Shown here one piece after another: positions 14,794 to 23,886 of a DNA stretch of 33,223 bases. The notes below the pieces were generated by a model that saw only the letters and a program-made list of their open reading frames with translations, made no database searches and was not told the origin of the DNA. The position numbers and the translations under genes were made by a program. Origin of the DNA: a virus; the IMG/VR virus record IMGVR_UViG_3300027849_000034, positions 1 to 33,223 of that record; one strand, given 5' to 3'. Numbering within the stretch: the first letter of the stretch is position 1; each line of letters begins with the position of its first letter.

Positions 14794-16444
14794 ACCTATT
14801 GATAAGATCCTTAAGTTTTTTCTGCAATGCTACTGGATTATATTCGTCTTCCAGTAACCATACATCGCCACCTAATACCTCAAACTCTGGTTCTCCGCCA
14901 TCATATCTTATGAAAGGAGTTAGATTAGATTCTATCTCTCCAATCTGTGTTCCATATAAACCTTCTCTTGTGTTGACATCTACCATGTCTTTAAAGAACG
15001 ATTGTCCACTTAGCCACCCAAAAAGAACCATACACATAACTAAATCATCGTGATAACCTTCGTCTGCTTGATACGATTGACTCTTCTCAACAAAGGTTGA
15101 TATCTCTGATATTATATGCTCATCAAAGATCAATAATTTTTGTTCCTCAAGTAAAGATTTGAATGTAAAACACCCCTGTCTTTTAACTTGTTTAGATGTA
15201 TTGACACCTAATTTAGTACTCTTTCCGAAACCTGGACTAACATACTGCCTTTGATTCTCGGTTACAGTACTAAGTATGTTATCGTATTCTACTTCTCCAT
15301 GTAGAATCTCTACTACCTGTTGGCCAATGTCATTAGTTTCAACTAAGACAAACGCATCGTTGTAGTCTCTACCCAACTTTCCTATTATATCTGGAAACAA
15401 CATAGGGGCTATTTTATTATCTCTAAACTTAGCCACTACCTCATAAGGCATTGCTGTAATATCTACAACAACACACGCTGAATAGTCTCCACCTATACCT
15501 CTAGCAGTATCTGCTACAATAGTATAGTAATGTTTTTCTTTTGGTTCTACATATATATCTAAACCATTCTTTTGATATATTGGTTCTTTTGAACTCAATC
15601 TACCAATTGTTGTAGCATTTATTAAAGTATTTGTAGACCCTAGAAACTCACATAAAACTTCTTGATTGAATTTAACCTCACCCAAGAGGCCTTTCTGCTC
15701 TTCCAACCACTTCTCATCTCTTCCAGGAATCTCATAGTAAGGTATGAACATGTTTTTAAACCCGTTCGTACCCTTCTCAGATTCGTTCCAAAATTTCCAA
15801 AAGTGATTATACCCTAGTGGTGTGGACGTTAATAGTATTTTTGTTGTCTCACCCGCTGAAATTGTAGGGTATACAGATGTAAAGAACTCATCCGCTATGT
15901 TGTTAGGTATGATTGCTGCCTCATCAATGTACAACCAGTTAACTGATTTACCTCGAATTGCTGATGCTGTTGTAGCTGCTGATAATACTTTACTATTATT
16001 CTCTAACTCAACGTCACCCTTGTTCCATACCCTAACACCTTGTTGCATCCAAAGTGGTAGATTTTCGTACATTATCTGGTACCTGTTAAGTACCTCTCTA
16101 GCAGCTGATGCTTTGTTAGCCATGATGGCTACTGTTTTGTCTTCTTGAAATATTGTGTAATGTAATATACACGCAGCTGCTGTTACAGTTTTCCCTTGCT
16201 GTCTCCCTTCCATTAAAATTACTTTTCTCTCATCCATAATGAGATCCACTTTGCCTTTTTGGCACGGGAATAATTTAAATGGTTGTAATCCTTTGTCTAG
16301 TGTAACGATCTTTACATAGTTTTCTATAAAGTATTTTGTATCGTTCTGACATTTAATATATTCTTCGATTTCATGTTGTGTGAAATCATGTTTGTAAGCT
16401 AATGGTTTAAGATTAGGATTGCCGTGATACGATGATGCTTCCAT
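14792..16444 (-). CDS. gp17: Terminase large subunit gp17
   Basis: 550 residues. It is the packaging motor: an N-terminal ATPase and a C-terminal RNase H-like nuclease that cuts concatemers. Visible are Walker A EGRQQGKT (79-86), Walker B LYIDEA (171-176), the coupling segment LLTSTPLGYNHFW, and nuclease Asp residues in TIVADTARGIGGDYS (D312, D320). The start codon shares a base with the gp16 stop (TAATG), giving coupled translation with its partner. Confidence 0.96.
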   Translation of the reverse strand: MEASSYHGNPNLKPLAYKHDFTQHEIEEYIKCQNDTKYFIENYVKIVTLDKGLQPFKLFPCQKGKVDLIMDERKVILMEGRQQGKTVTAAACILHYTIFQEDKTVAIMANKASAAREVLNRYQIMYENLPLWMQQGVRVWNKGDVELENNSKVLSAATTASAIRGKSVNWLYIDEAAIIPNNIADEFFTSVYPTISAGETTKILLTSTPLGYNHFWKFWNESEKGTNGFKNMFIPYYEIPGRDEKWLEEQKGLLGEVKFNQEVLCEFLGSTNTLINATTIGRLSSKEPIYQKNGLDIYVEPKEKHYYTIVADTARGIGGDYSACVVVDITAMPYEVVAKFRDNKIAPMLFPDIIGKLGRDYNDAFVLVETNDIGQQVVEILHGEVEYDNILSTVTENQRQYVSPGFGKSTKLGVNTSKQVKRQGCFTFKSLLEEQKLLIFDEHIISEISTFVEKSQSYQADEGYHDDLVMCMVLFGWLSGQSFFKDMVDVNTREGLYGTQIGEIESNLTPFIRYDGGEPEFEVLGGDVWLLEDEYNPVALQKKLKDLINR

Positions 16445-16941
16445 TATTCAACTTCACCTTCTATTGTCTTAAGGTTTTCATCCTTAAGAGCTCTTAGTAA
16501 CTCCTTAGTACTGCCTACGAATAAATTGTTTGTGGTGCCTGTAGCGCCTAATTGTTTGGCCCTAGGATCTGATGCTGAGATACGTTTACTTTTCTCTTGT
16601 ATCTCTAACATGTCCTTAGCTGTGTCCTGTAAGTTTTTAATTAACCCACCTGCTACTTCAAATGCACGTGGTTGATCTGAGTTTCTGGCAATGTGTAGTA
16701 TGCCTTCAATAGCCTCAGCGTTATATGCCTCTGCCTGTTTTAAAATAGACCTAGCATATTGCAAATCTTCTTCTTGTTGTTGTTGGTGTAACGCTGCCTT
16801 ATCCTCTTCTGTCATTACAACAGCAGGAACAGGGCGTTCTGTTTGTATTTTTCTTAGGTTCTCTTCTAAAGCTTTGGTTACTTTCTTAGTGTCAAAAGTT
16901 TCATCCAAGTCTTTAAACGTATTAGGTTTCGAAGGTTTCAT
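16444..16941 (-). CDS. gp16: Terminase small subunit gp16
   Basis: 165 residues from ATG 16941; GGAGA lies six bases upstream, so this start is preferred over a TTG three bases earlier. gp16 recognises DNA and regulates gp17. The protein is helical and charged with a central coiled-coil-like part (EEDLQYARSILKQAEAYNAEA, then IQEKSKRI), the normal size and place before gp17. It overlaps the gp15 frame by 20 bases. Confidence 0.88.
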   Translation of the reverse strand: MKPSKPNTFKDLDETFDTKKVTKALEENLRKIQTERPVPAVVMTEEDKAALHQQQQEEDLQYARSILKQAEAYNAEAIEGILHIARNSDQPRAFEVAGGLIKNLQDTAKDMLEIQEKSKRISASDPRAKQLGATGTTNNLFVGSTKELLRALKDENLKTIEGEVE

Positions 16942-17710
16942 CAAAAGTCTCCATAAATGTATAGTCGTCCAAAGGCGTAGCAGTTAAAGGATTAACGGAA
17001 GTTGTAAGTGTTCCTTTATCGTTTAATGTAGTGCTAAATAGTCCTTGTGGATCATTATAAACACGGGCAATGGCAGTTTTAATAACTTCATCACTACCAA
17101 CGTGGCTGTAAAAATTCAATCTCATTGTAAAATTCAATGTCCATACTACACTTAGTCTGTTTTCAAAGGCTCCCTCATACTCGTCCTCATATCCAACATT
17201 GTCTAGTGTAATTTTAATATCTCGTTTGATTCCCATTTCAGGTAAATCGTTTATTGTAACGTTAAAGTCTGGGTTGAAGTATGGAAGTACTTGTTCCAAT
17301 GCTTGTAACCCATCATCTTGGTTCTTCGCAAATATATATAAAGATAAATTCATGTTAAACGGAGTGGAATTAAATGCTACTCTTACAGTATTAACATCGT
17401 CTCCTACACCAACTGATTTGTTCTTTTGTATTACTGCTGTCTTTCTTGCTGGATCGTATTGTAATCCTTGTATTTCAAACCCCATACGAGGTAATGTAAT
17501 AGCCACTTCGCCTGCTGTACTTGTATCTGTTACCCTTGCTATCCTTGTCATAAACTTTTGTTTAGTAGAATATGCTAATGGTATGCGTAATGTCTGAGCT
17601 ACTTCGCCAGCTGCGTTCTTTCTTTCAATATTTATATTATTAAATATAGTACCAAAAGCAATGATAGCCTTTCTTATGTGACTATGGTAAAATTGTTGTC
17701 CCTTAAACAT
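16922..17710 (-). CDS. gp15: Tail sheath stabiliser/terminator gp15
   Basis: 262 residues, close to T4 gp15 (272). It forms the hexamer that caps the tail tube and sheath and joins the tail to the neck. The start MFKGQQFYHSHIRKAIIAFGTIFNNI and the core VWTLNFTMRLNFYSH match the family. The ATG directly follows the stop of a 24-codon ORF and is served by GGAG nine bases upstream. A TATAAATA match inside the coding region (17636-17629) is probably chance. Confidence 0.93.
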   Translation of the reverse strand: MFKGQQFYHSHIRKAIIAFGTIFNNINIERKNAAGEVAQTLRIPLAYSTKQKFMTRIARVTDTSTAGEVAITLPRMGFEIQGLQYDPARKTAVIQKNKSVGVGDDVNTVRVAFNSTPFNMNLSLYIFAKNQDDGLQALEQVLPYFNPDFNVTINDLPEMGIKRDIKITLDNVGYEDEYEGAFENRLSVVWTLNFTMRLNFYSHVGSDEVIKTAIARVYNDPQGLFSTTLNDKGTLTTSVNPLTATPLDDYTFMETFDETFET

Positions 17711-17785
17711 CTAAAAAGCTCCGTAGGTCTTATAAATTACTGTGTAATGGATATTAAGGCATACTGTATTAGCACTATTACTCAT
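17711..17785 (-). CDS. 24-codon micro-ORF between gp14 and gp15
   Basis: ATG at 17785 shares its A with the gp14 stop (TAATG), and its TAG stop (17713-17711) is immediately followed by the gp15 ATG. The 24-residue product begins MSNSANTVCL and ends YKTYGAF. GGAGAG lies ten bases before its start. The exact fit between two structural genes suggests real, coupled translation; alternatively it only relays ribosomes from gp14 to gp15. It matches no known family. Confidence 0.5.
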   Translation of the reverse strand: MSNSANTVCLNIHYTVIYKTYGAF

Positions 17786-18528
17786 TAGTTAATCTCTCCA
17801 AACGGGTTCTTCTCACTAAAGTCTAATATACCTTCAAGTGTTAATAGCCTATCAAAGTCTGCGTTGTCTATAGGTTCAGACGTTGATGCTGAGAATGCTT
17901 CATTAAGTAATGATCCACTATCTTCCAAAGTAAATAACCCACCATCTTCTAAAAATATCTGATACTCTAACATGTCCTGAGAGTACTTCGTTTCTATAGC
18001 ATCTATTGCTGCTATACCAGTATCTAAATCTTCTGAGCTGTACTCGAATAGTTCAACTGTTATTTTAAATACATAAATGTTACCTGCCTGGTAAAAGGGA
18101 TTTTGGAATTCAACATGCTTAATCTCAAAAAGGGATTTTGTTTTGTCAAAGTATATTAAATCGCCTTCAGAAGGTCTGGCTGTTTGTGTAAATGCGCCGC
18201 CAGTAACTTGGACCATGTCTTCCCATCGTCTCTTAGCTAGTATAAAGGTAGCTTGATCTCGGACTTCCATTCCGAAACGTGTAAATATGTCGCCCTGTCC
18301 CTCGTACCCATTTACGTTGTCGAGATACATTTCCAAAGGATAGGCTGATGTGAATCTAGATAAGGTATCCTCATCAAAGATTGTGTTTTTGTTTACTATA
18401 GTTCTTGGTAGGTAGAATGTATCGTGGCCGTATATTTTAAGGCTCTCGATAATAAGATCTTCAATAAGACGCTGTTCGCCTGTATTGCCTATCCCACCAC
18501 CATTTTGAAAAAAGAAATTTGTAGGCAT
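17785..18528 (-). CDS. gp14: Neck protein gp14
   Basis: 247 residues, near T4 gp14 (256). With gp13 it forms the neck that closes the filled head and binds the tail. Typical segments are MPTNFFFQNGGGIGNTGEQRL at the start, LKIYGHDTFYLPR, and the region MEVRDQATFILAKRRWEDM. It starts four bases after the gp13 stop. Confidence 0.94.
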   Translation of the reverse strand: MPTNFFFQNGGGIGNTGEQRLIEDLIIESLKIYGHDTFYLPRTIVNKNTIFDEDTLSRFTSAYPLEMYLDNVNGYEGQGDIFTRFGMEVRDQATFILAKRRWEDMVQVTGGAFTQTARPSEGDLIYFDKTKSLFEIKHVEFQNPFYQAGNIYVFKITVELFEYSSEDLDTGIAAIDAIETKYSQDMLEYQIFLEDGGLFTLEDSGSLLNEAFSASTSEPIDNADFDRLLTLEGILDFSEKNPFGEIN

Positions 18529-18532
18529 GTTT

Positions 18533-19510
18533 TTACCCTATCATAAACGAAGGAGGTAGCTCGTACTTTTTCTGCATCTCTAACTCTATCTGCTCTATCT
18601 CTCTAATAGCTTCGTTATAAATTGTCTCACCGTTTAATGTAACTCCGCCAGGCATTTGTACGCCAGCGAACTTCTTGAGGTTCTCACCCCATTGTCTTTT
18701 AATTAGTGCTGTTGAATATTTCTTAAGAAACATATCATCATACACTTCATTGTATGTCGCAGGATCTACAATAGCATATGCTTCTGCTACAATAAAGTCC
18801 CCGATGTTATATGTTTTATCCCAATCGGTATCTACATATAGTCTGTTGGTTTTTCTGTTCCAACGTATTTGTCTTTGACTTACTAGTAACTGCTCTAATG
18901 TTGACAGATGAGATCTTACCATTGTATAGTAGATCATGTCCGCGCCCATTAAGTTATATAAGTCATTCATTCTAAACTGATACATAAGATCAAACAGTTG
19001 TCCGTCTTTAGTAGCATTTGTAGCTGCTCCACCGAAATTAAATACTTTTGTTATTCCGATAATACCGTTACCTATAGGTAGATATCCGTTTTCAATATCC
19101 CCTTTCTGATAAAAGTCATTAGCTGCTATAGTAGCAGTGGCACCTGATAGATGCCCTGTTACCGTCTCACTTGCAACATAGGTGCCAGTCTGGGCGTTCT
19201 CAAAGTAAAGGAATTGTCCAGTAACATCAGTAGAATCAAACTTGGACAATGCCCCGCTTGTTCCACCTGTTAGTATGTCTCCCCTTACGAAGTTCCCGCC
19301 CAGATTAGCTGATAATTTAAGACTCGATCCAGTGACTTGATGTTTAACGTATGTTCTTTCCACACCATCGAAATGATACTCTTGGAAGAACTGAAGGGCA
19401 TCATCAACTCTATCTGATACTTGGCCCTCTTCTACGTTAATCTCAATAACAGGATGCCCTAGTCTCCTAAGGCAATACTCTGTTAATTCTGTCCTACTTG
19501 ATAAAGCCAT
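18533..19510 (-). CDS. gp13: Neck protein gp13 with a beta insertion
   Basis: 325 residues. Start MALSSRTELTEYCLRRLGHP and the segments DALQFFQEYHFDGVERTY and LEQLLVSQRQIRWNRKTNRLY are characteristic of gp13. Residues about 61-133 contain a Gly/Thr-rich insertion with two similar parts (ILTGGTSGALSKF and TVTGHLSGATATIAA) that interrupts the usual link between the N-terminal helix region and the IIGITKVFN segment. The insertion probably forms an exposed beta module on the neck. It is followed closely by gp14. Confidence 0.93.
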   Translation of the reverse strand: MALSSRTELTEYCLRRLGHPVIEINVEEGQVSDRVDDALQFFQEYHFDGVERTYVKHQVTGSSLKLSANLGGNFVRGDILTGGTSGALSKFDSTDVTGQFLYFENAQTGTYVASETVTGHLSGATATIAANDFYQKGDIENGYLPIGNGIIGITKVFNFGGAATNATKDGQLFDLMYQFRMNDLYNLMGADMIYYTMVRSHLSTLEQLLVSQRQIRWNRKTNRLYVDTDWDKTYNIGDFIVAEAYAIVDPATYNEVYDDMFLKKYSTALIKRQWGENLKKFAGVQMPGGVTLNGETIYNEAIREIEQIELEMQKKYELPPSFMIG

Positions 19511-19519
19511 TGCTTATTC

Positions 19520-21451
19520 CTAGTTTAATAATGTTCCAGCTGCATTGTATATCGAAGTACCTGTAAGTGTGGCTGTTGAGCCTTCACCTGGTGTATGTGA
19601 AACAGTAATACCGTTTCCACCTGATACTTGCGTCATAAAGTTACCTGTTGTATCCGTACCTAATGCAACACTATTGGCTGCTATAGTTGTACTTATACTT
19701 ATATTACCTGTACCATCAAAGTTTGCAGTACCTGTTACATCGCCGCTTACTGCTATTGCTCTAGCTGTTGCCAGTGCCGTAGCTGTTGCTGCTAATCCAG
19801 ATGTTGACTGGTTACCGGCTGCGTTAACACCTGGCAAGTTGATCGCTGCAGTACCATCAAATGATACCCCACCAATTGTTCTTGCTGTTGCTAATGCCGT
19901 AGCACCTGCTGCTAATGTTGAAGTTGCTGCGTTACCACTTGTTGCTTGGTTACCGGTTGCGTTAACACCTGGCAAGTTAATATTTGCAGAACCATTAAAT
20001 GATACCCCGCCTATTGTTCTTGCTGTTGCTAGTGTTGTTGCTGTGCCTGCGTTACCAGTAGCTGTCCCAGCTGAACCACTTACATTACCTGTAACATCAC
20101 CTGTTACGTCACCAACTAAGGTAGCGTTAAGGGTTTTGTTAAAGTTCCATCTATCGTCGGCTGAGGTATAAGTTAATGTTGCTGCTGCTCCATCGACTGT
20201 TAGTCCTCCACCGTTAGCTGCTGCTGCGTTTGCCGCACCTTGAGCTACTGTGATGTTTAGATCTGCAACTGTTAAAGTTGAAGAGCTAACTGTTGTTGTA
20301 GTTCCGGAAACTGTAAAGTCTCCTGTTACTGTTAAGTTATCTGATACTTGTACATTACCACTTCCATTACCCGCTAATACTAAATTAGTATCTGTAGATT
20401 TTGATGTAAGTGAATCTGCCGCTAAGCCTGAACCAAATGTAATTGCATTACCTGCTGAGTTTGTGATATTGCTACCGTCCTCAATTTGTAATGTGCTTTT
20501 AACAGAAACAAGCCCTGAACCAGTAGCGTCTAATTCGACATTACCTGATCCTGATGTTTGTACTGATACGTTTTGGTTAGCATCAGCTGAGATACTAATT
20601 GTACCTGAGTTATCTTCAATAACCTTTTGTCCATTAACATACAATGAACCAGGACCTACGAATACGTCCTTCCATTGAAGTGATGAACTACCAAGACTAA
20701 ATGTATCATCAGTGCTTGGGAATAGGCCTGTTGAAGTCATACTCATAACTTCTGTTCCGGCTGCGTCGAATCTAATAGTATCTTCGTCTGCTGACTCTTC
20801 TACCTGTATTTTCGTATCGCCGTCTGCATCTTTTAAACCCTTCGCTATGATTGTGTCAAAGGTTGGTGTTGCAGTTGTTACTAAACTTTGATCTATTGCC
20901 TTCACCGCTGCTAAATCAGATAACTCGCTATCCATAAGAGCGCCTGCTGCTGTAACATTTGTTGTATCTGTTACGTCTGCTGCTGCTTCAATGGCATCTA
21001 GTTTGCTATGATCTGCTGCTGTAAAGTCATTAGTTGTTAATCCCCCATCACCTACGGTGTATGTGGTGTTAGTATCTGTTGCGTTAAGTGTTGTCCCAGT
21101 TATAGACAGGTTACTGCCTAAATCTAAGAACGCTGTAGCGCCAGCGCTATCGTCCCAGAAGACAATTTGATCGTCGTCTGGATCTGATAAGGATTCTAAT
21201 CCTAAGTGGGATAGGTTAACCGTAACTGCTCCGCCTGTTCCTCCACCTGAAAGTCCTGTGCCTGCAGTAACACCCGTAATATCTCCAGCTTGTATCTCTG
21301 AAAATTTTGCGAGTCTATGTCCGCCTGCTGTTGAACCGTCATGTACGAGGACTGTATCTAGCGTAGTATCTACGGAAAGCTCACCCACGGCACCTGTAAA
21401 CGAACCGTTTTGACTCGTTGTGCCTCTTCTAAATTGTACCTGTGTTGGCAT
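19520..21451 (-). CDS. Long tail-fibre/adhesin-like structural protein
   Basis: 643 residues. It begins with the fibre attachment module VQFRRGTTSQNGSFTGAVGEL...VHDGSTAGGHRL (1-48). The body is Gly/Thr/Asn/Ala-rich beta-structured sequence, including DFTVSGTTTTVSSSTLTVADL, a module also found in the 469-residue fibre, and a VTG-rich linker. Near the C-terminus a 46-residue repeat occurs (ATARTIGGVSF...INLPGVNA). Such sequences build trimeric fibres that bind the host surface. It lies just before gp13, so it is probably a whisker, short-fibre or distal fibre element; exact T4 equivalence cannot be assigned. Confidence 0.8.
   Translation of the reverse strand: MPTQVQFRRGTTSQNGSFTGAVGELSVDTTLDTVLVHDGSTAGGHRLAKFSEIQAGDITGVTAGTGLSGGGTGGAVTVNLSHLGLESLSDPDDDQIVFWDDSAGATAFLDLGSNLSITGTTLNATDTNTTYTVGDGGLTTNDFTAADHSKLDAIEAAADVTDTTNVTAAGALMDSELSDLAAVKAIDQSLVTTATPTFDTIIAKGLKDADGDTKIQVEESADEDTIRFDAAGTEVMSMTSTGLFPSTDDTFSLGSSSLQWKDVFVGPGSLYVNGQKVIEDNSGTISISADANQNVSVQTSGSGNVELDATGSGLVSVKSTLQIEDGSNITNSAGNAITFGSGLAADSLTSKSTDTNLVLAGNGSGNVQVSDNLTVTGDFTVSGTTTTVSSSTLTVADLNITVAQGAANAAAANGGGLTVDGAAATLTYTSADDRWNFNKTLNATLVGDVTGDVTGNVSGSAGTATGNAGTATTLATARTIGGVSFNGSANINLPGVNATGNQATSGNAATSTLAAGATALATARTIGGVSFDGTAAINLPGVNAAGNQSTSGLAATATALATARAIAVSGDVTGTANFDGTGNISISTTIAANSVALGTDTTGNFMTQVSGGNGITVSHTPGEGSTATLTGTSIYNAAGTLLN
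19811..20041 (-). repeat. Direct repeat within the long fibre gene
   Basis: Two 93-base copies, 19811-19903 and 19949-20041, are 138 bases apart (46 codons) and differ at only a few positions. They encode the segment running from ALATARTIGGVSF to INLPGVNA and on to GNQ. A third, more divergent ALATARAI unit follows toward the C-terminus. Recombination between copies could change fibre length. Confidence 0.8.
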
Positions 21452-21468
21452 GATTTTCTCCTAATATT

Positions 21469-21723
21469 TTAATATGTTCCGCCGTCTATGCTAGATCCAT
21501 CGTCTAACGCAGAAGCTGATATTGTACCTGAAATATTCCCTACTGGAATATCCCCTGAAATGTTACCAGCTGTTGCTAGCATGAGTTCTGTACCGCCTGC
21601 GGTACTTCCATCGTGGACCCTAATAGAATTGTTTGTAGTGTTAATAGAAAGTTCCCCAACTGCACCGGTGAACGAATTGTTCTGGGTGCTGGTTCCTCTT
21701 CTAAACTGTACCGTAACTGCCAT
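21469..21723 (-). CDS. Short fibre-module protein ending DGGTY
   Basis: 84 residues. The first 45 (VQFRRGTSTQNNSFTGAVGEL, then VHDGSTAGG) are closely similar to the N-terminus of the 643-residue fibre, but the protein then stops after a short Gly/Ile/Ser linker, ending SSIDGGTY. It therefore looks like an attachment module without a fibre shaft. It could form mixed trimers, cap an attachment site, or be a remnant of a fibre. The C-terminal DGGTY is shared with two other proteins here. Confidence 0.75.
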   Translation of the reverse strand: MAVTVQFRRGTSTQNNSFTGAVGELSINTTNNSIRVHDGSTAGGTELMLATAGNISGDIPVGNISGTISASALDDGSSIDGGTY

Positions 21724-21746
21724 AAGTTTCTCCTAGTAGTATGTTA

Positions 21747-22055
21747 TTATACGCTGCCAAGATCTTCAGTTGCCAGTCTAAACTTTATGTTCGTTGATAG
21801 ATCGTAAATTAAGTCTAGGTACTCGCCAAACGCATCAGTACTTAAAGCCGAAGCCACGCTTCCATAATCCCCTGTAGGGAATGTGAGAGCAAGATCTTGT
21901 TCGCCGAAGTTAGCAACTTTGATTATTGCATCATTGCTGTCTCTTGCATAAAGTGTTTTATCTACGGTGTTGATCGCTACTTCACCTACGACTAGATCAC
22001 TAGTTGTTGGTACTGAACCGCTCGTTTCCGATCTTTTTAATTTAATTACTGCCAT
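21747..22055 (-). CDS. Short fibre-module protein (LKRSE type)
   Basis: 102 residues. The start AVIKLKRSETSGSVPTTSDL and VVGEVAINTVDKTLYARD form the second N-terminal fibre module, related to ATTIQIKRSTGSTAPATSDL of the 469-residue protein. The C-terminal half (DYGSVASALSTDAFGEYLDL) is not fibre-like repeat. No catalytic motif is visible. Likely a tail-associated structural protein, co-translated in the fibre operon. Confidence 0.75.
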   Translation of the reverse strand: MAVIKLKRSETSGSVPTTSDLVVGEVAINTVDKTLYARDSNDAIIKVANFGEQDLALTFPTGDYGSVASALSTDAFGEYLDLIYDLSTNIKFRLATEDLGSV

Positions 22056-22080
22056 TTGTCTTTTCCTATTTACTTAATGT

Positions 22081-22440
22081 TTACTTTGTGTCTTTAAGTT
22101 TAGGATTAGGAATCATCGGTAACGGTCCGTCTACTTTAGGGTTGTAACCATTGGGCCTTGGAGCCCTTACCGTTTCCGGTATTCTTGGTTTCTCTACAAC
22201 CTTTGCCTTCTCATCATATGAGAAGTTAGTTTCCTTTACGCTAGCCTCCGGAGCTTTTGGCTCCGGGACTTCCCTCAATTCCTGTAGTTCCTTTGTCTGT
22301 ATCTGTATTGATTCAGTTAAAGCAACTACTTCCTGCTCTTTTAGACTTAATCTAGTTTTGAATAATAAGTTTTCTTGGGTCAACTCGTTAATCTTGTTCG
22401 CTAAGTTATTAATATATTCATTGACTAATTTTTCATCCAT
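22081..22440 (-). CDS. Coiled-coil protein with a proline-rich tail
   Basis: 119 residues. Residues about 1-58 form a strong coiled coil (LVNEYINNLANKINELTQEN and on to TKELQELREV). The rest is Pro/Lys-rich and extended (PEPKAPEASVKE, RIPETVRAPRPNGYNPK). There is no membrane or signal sequence. Its position among fibre genes suggests a trimeric connector or fibre-assembly chaperone; this is inferred. Confidence 0.75.
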   Translation of the reverse strand: MDEKLVNEYINNLANKINELTQENLLFKTRLSLKEQEVVALTESIQIQTKELQELREVPEPKAPEASVKETNFSYDEKAKVVEKPRIPETVRAPRPNGYNPKVDGPLPMIPNPKLKDTK

Positions 22441-22476
22441 TTCAATTACCTTAGTATTGTTTGTTAATAATAATTA

Positions 22477-23886
22477 CTAGTAAGTACCGCCGTCAAGAGC
22501 ACCAAATGCTGGTGTTCCGTCTGCGCCAGCTATCATTACTTGACCTGCTGAACCTGCTGCTGTTACTTGTAAAGCTCCTGAACCATTACCATACATAACA
22601 CCTTTAGATGTAAATGTACTAGCTCCAGTACCACCGTCTGCTACTAACAAGTCTGTAATTCCTGTAATAGTACCACCTGTGATAGTAGTGTTACTATCCT
22701 CAAGGTGAGCTACAAGTGTTGCCACTGCATAGCCTGTACCACTAGTGTTAACAGTAGTTGTTGGTGCTTCTTGTAGGTCTTTAAATATTTTCCATTTACC
22801 ACTATCGTTAGCATCTCTGAATAAACCACCGTGTATATCTTGCGATCCACTAGTGTCCATCAAACCATACAAACCAATGTCGACGACATCGCTTGCACCG
22901 TTACCTGTAGCAAGAGAGATCAATGGATCTGCTACTGCTAAAGTTGTAGAGTTTACTGTTGTAGTTGTACCTGAAACTGTTAGGTTACCTGAAACAGTAG
23001 CGTTTCCGCCAATTGTTACATCGTCTGGTAATCCAATAGTGATTGTGTTGTTTGAAACTGTTGTTTCAATTTCGTTTGCTGTACCCACGAAGTTAAGTGT
23101 GTCAGTACCTACTGTTACAACATCATCTGAACCAGTGTCGCCACCGATTGTTAATGATGAACTTGTAGATGCTGTCGAAACACTTGTAATACGTCCTTGT
23201 GCGTCAACTGCGATAACAGGAATAAGTGAAGCTGAACCATATGATCCTGCTGACACTGCTGTGTTATCCAAGCTGTGTGTTACTGCGTTTCCGGAAACTA
23301 CTGATGTAATACCAGTTCCACCTGAAAGGGTGAATGTTTCTGAGTCTGTAATTGCACCAGTTCCAGAATCACCGGCAATGCCGACGTCTGTCATGTGAGC
23401 TTGTGCGTCTACATAATCCTTAACAGCACCTGAGGTAGGGATAATTGTATCACTATCTGTAAGTGTTGTTTGGAATTCTGTAGCTGTAATCGTACCGTCT
23501 GAAAGTGATCCGAACGTGACTTGACCTGTCATGTTAGCTGTTGCGCCTGCAATGCTGCCAGTTACGTCGCCAGTTATGTCGCCAGTTACATTACCTGTTA
23601 AGGCTGCTGTTACTGTGCCAGCTGCTATGTTACCACTGCCGTCTCTTTTTACAAGAGTTGAAGCTGTGTTAGCATTTGTTGCTGCGTCTACGATGTCTGT
23701 GTAAAACTTACCACCGAGCTTTTGAATAACAGCGTTACCGCCACTATCAATCGACTCAGTATAAAGTATAGCACCTGCACCGGAGTTCGATCTATCTTCT
23801 GCGTAGGCCAATTCCCCTTCGAGTAGGTCTGAAGTAGCTGGAGCTGTTGAACCAGTACTTCTCTTAATCTGAATTGTTGTTGCCAT
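22477..23886 (-). CDS. Second long tail-fibre-like protein ending DGGTY
   Basis: 469 residues. It starts with ATTIQIKRSTGSTAPATSDL and EGELAYAEDRSNSGAG, an N-terminal fibre module; then the VTG-rich linker LTGNVTGDITGDVTGSIAG; a conserved GTTTTVNSTTLAVADPLI module (also in the 643-residue fibre); and a glycine-rich C-terminal part (VADGGTGASTFTSKGVMYG) typical of adhesin heads, ending GALDGGTY. Likely a trimeric receptor-binding fibre or its proximal part. Confidence 0.8.
   Translation of the reverse strand: MATTIQIKRSTGSTAPATSDLLEGELAYAEDRSNSGAGAILYTESIDSGGNAVIQKLGGKFYTDIVDAATNANTASTLVKRDGSGNIAAGTVTAALTGNVTGDITGDVTGSIAGATANMTGQVTFGSLSDGTITATEFQTTLTDSDTIIPTSGAVKDYVDAQAHMTDVGIAGDSGTGAITDSETFTLSGGTGITSVVSGNAVTHSLDNTAVSAGSYGSASLIPVIAVDAQGRITSVSTASTSSSLTIGGDTGSDDVVTVGTDTLNFVGTANEIETTVSNNTITIGLPDDVTIGGNATVSGNLTVSGTTTTVNSTTLAVADPLISLATGNGASDVVDIGLYGLMDTSGSQDIHGGLFRDANDSGKWKIFKDLQEAPTTTVNTSGTGYAVATLVAHLEDSNTTITGGTITGITDLLVADGGTGASTFTSKGVMYGNGSGALQVTAAGSAGQVMIAGADGTPAFGALDGGTY

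Noticed and set aside
17629-17636. TATAAATA on the minus strand inside gp15
   Set aside because: It lies near the start of the gp15 coding region, about 690 bases before gp16; coding constraint (Asn-Ile-Asn-Ile) explains it as well.
19545-23398. Long plus-strand frames opposite the fibre genes (for example 19545-20171 and 22745-23398)
   Set aside because: They are antisense shadows of low-complexity Gly/Thr/Val-rich codons in the fibre genes, with no ribosome binding site and Val/Pro/Ser-rich products of no recognisable family.
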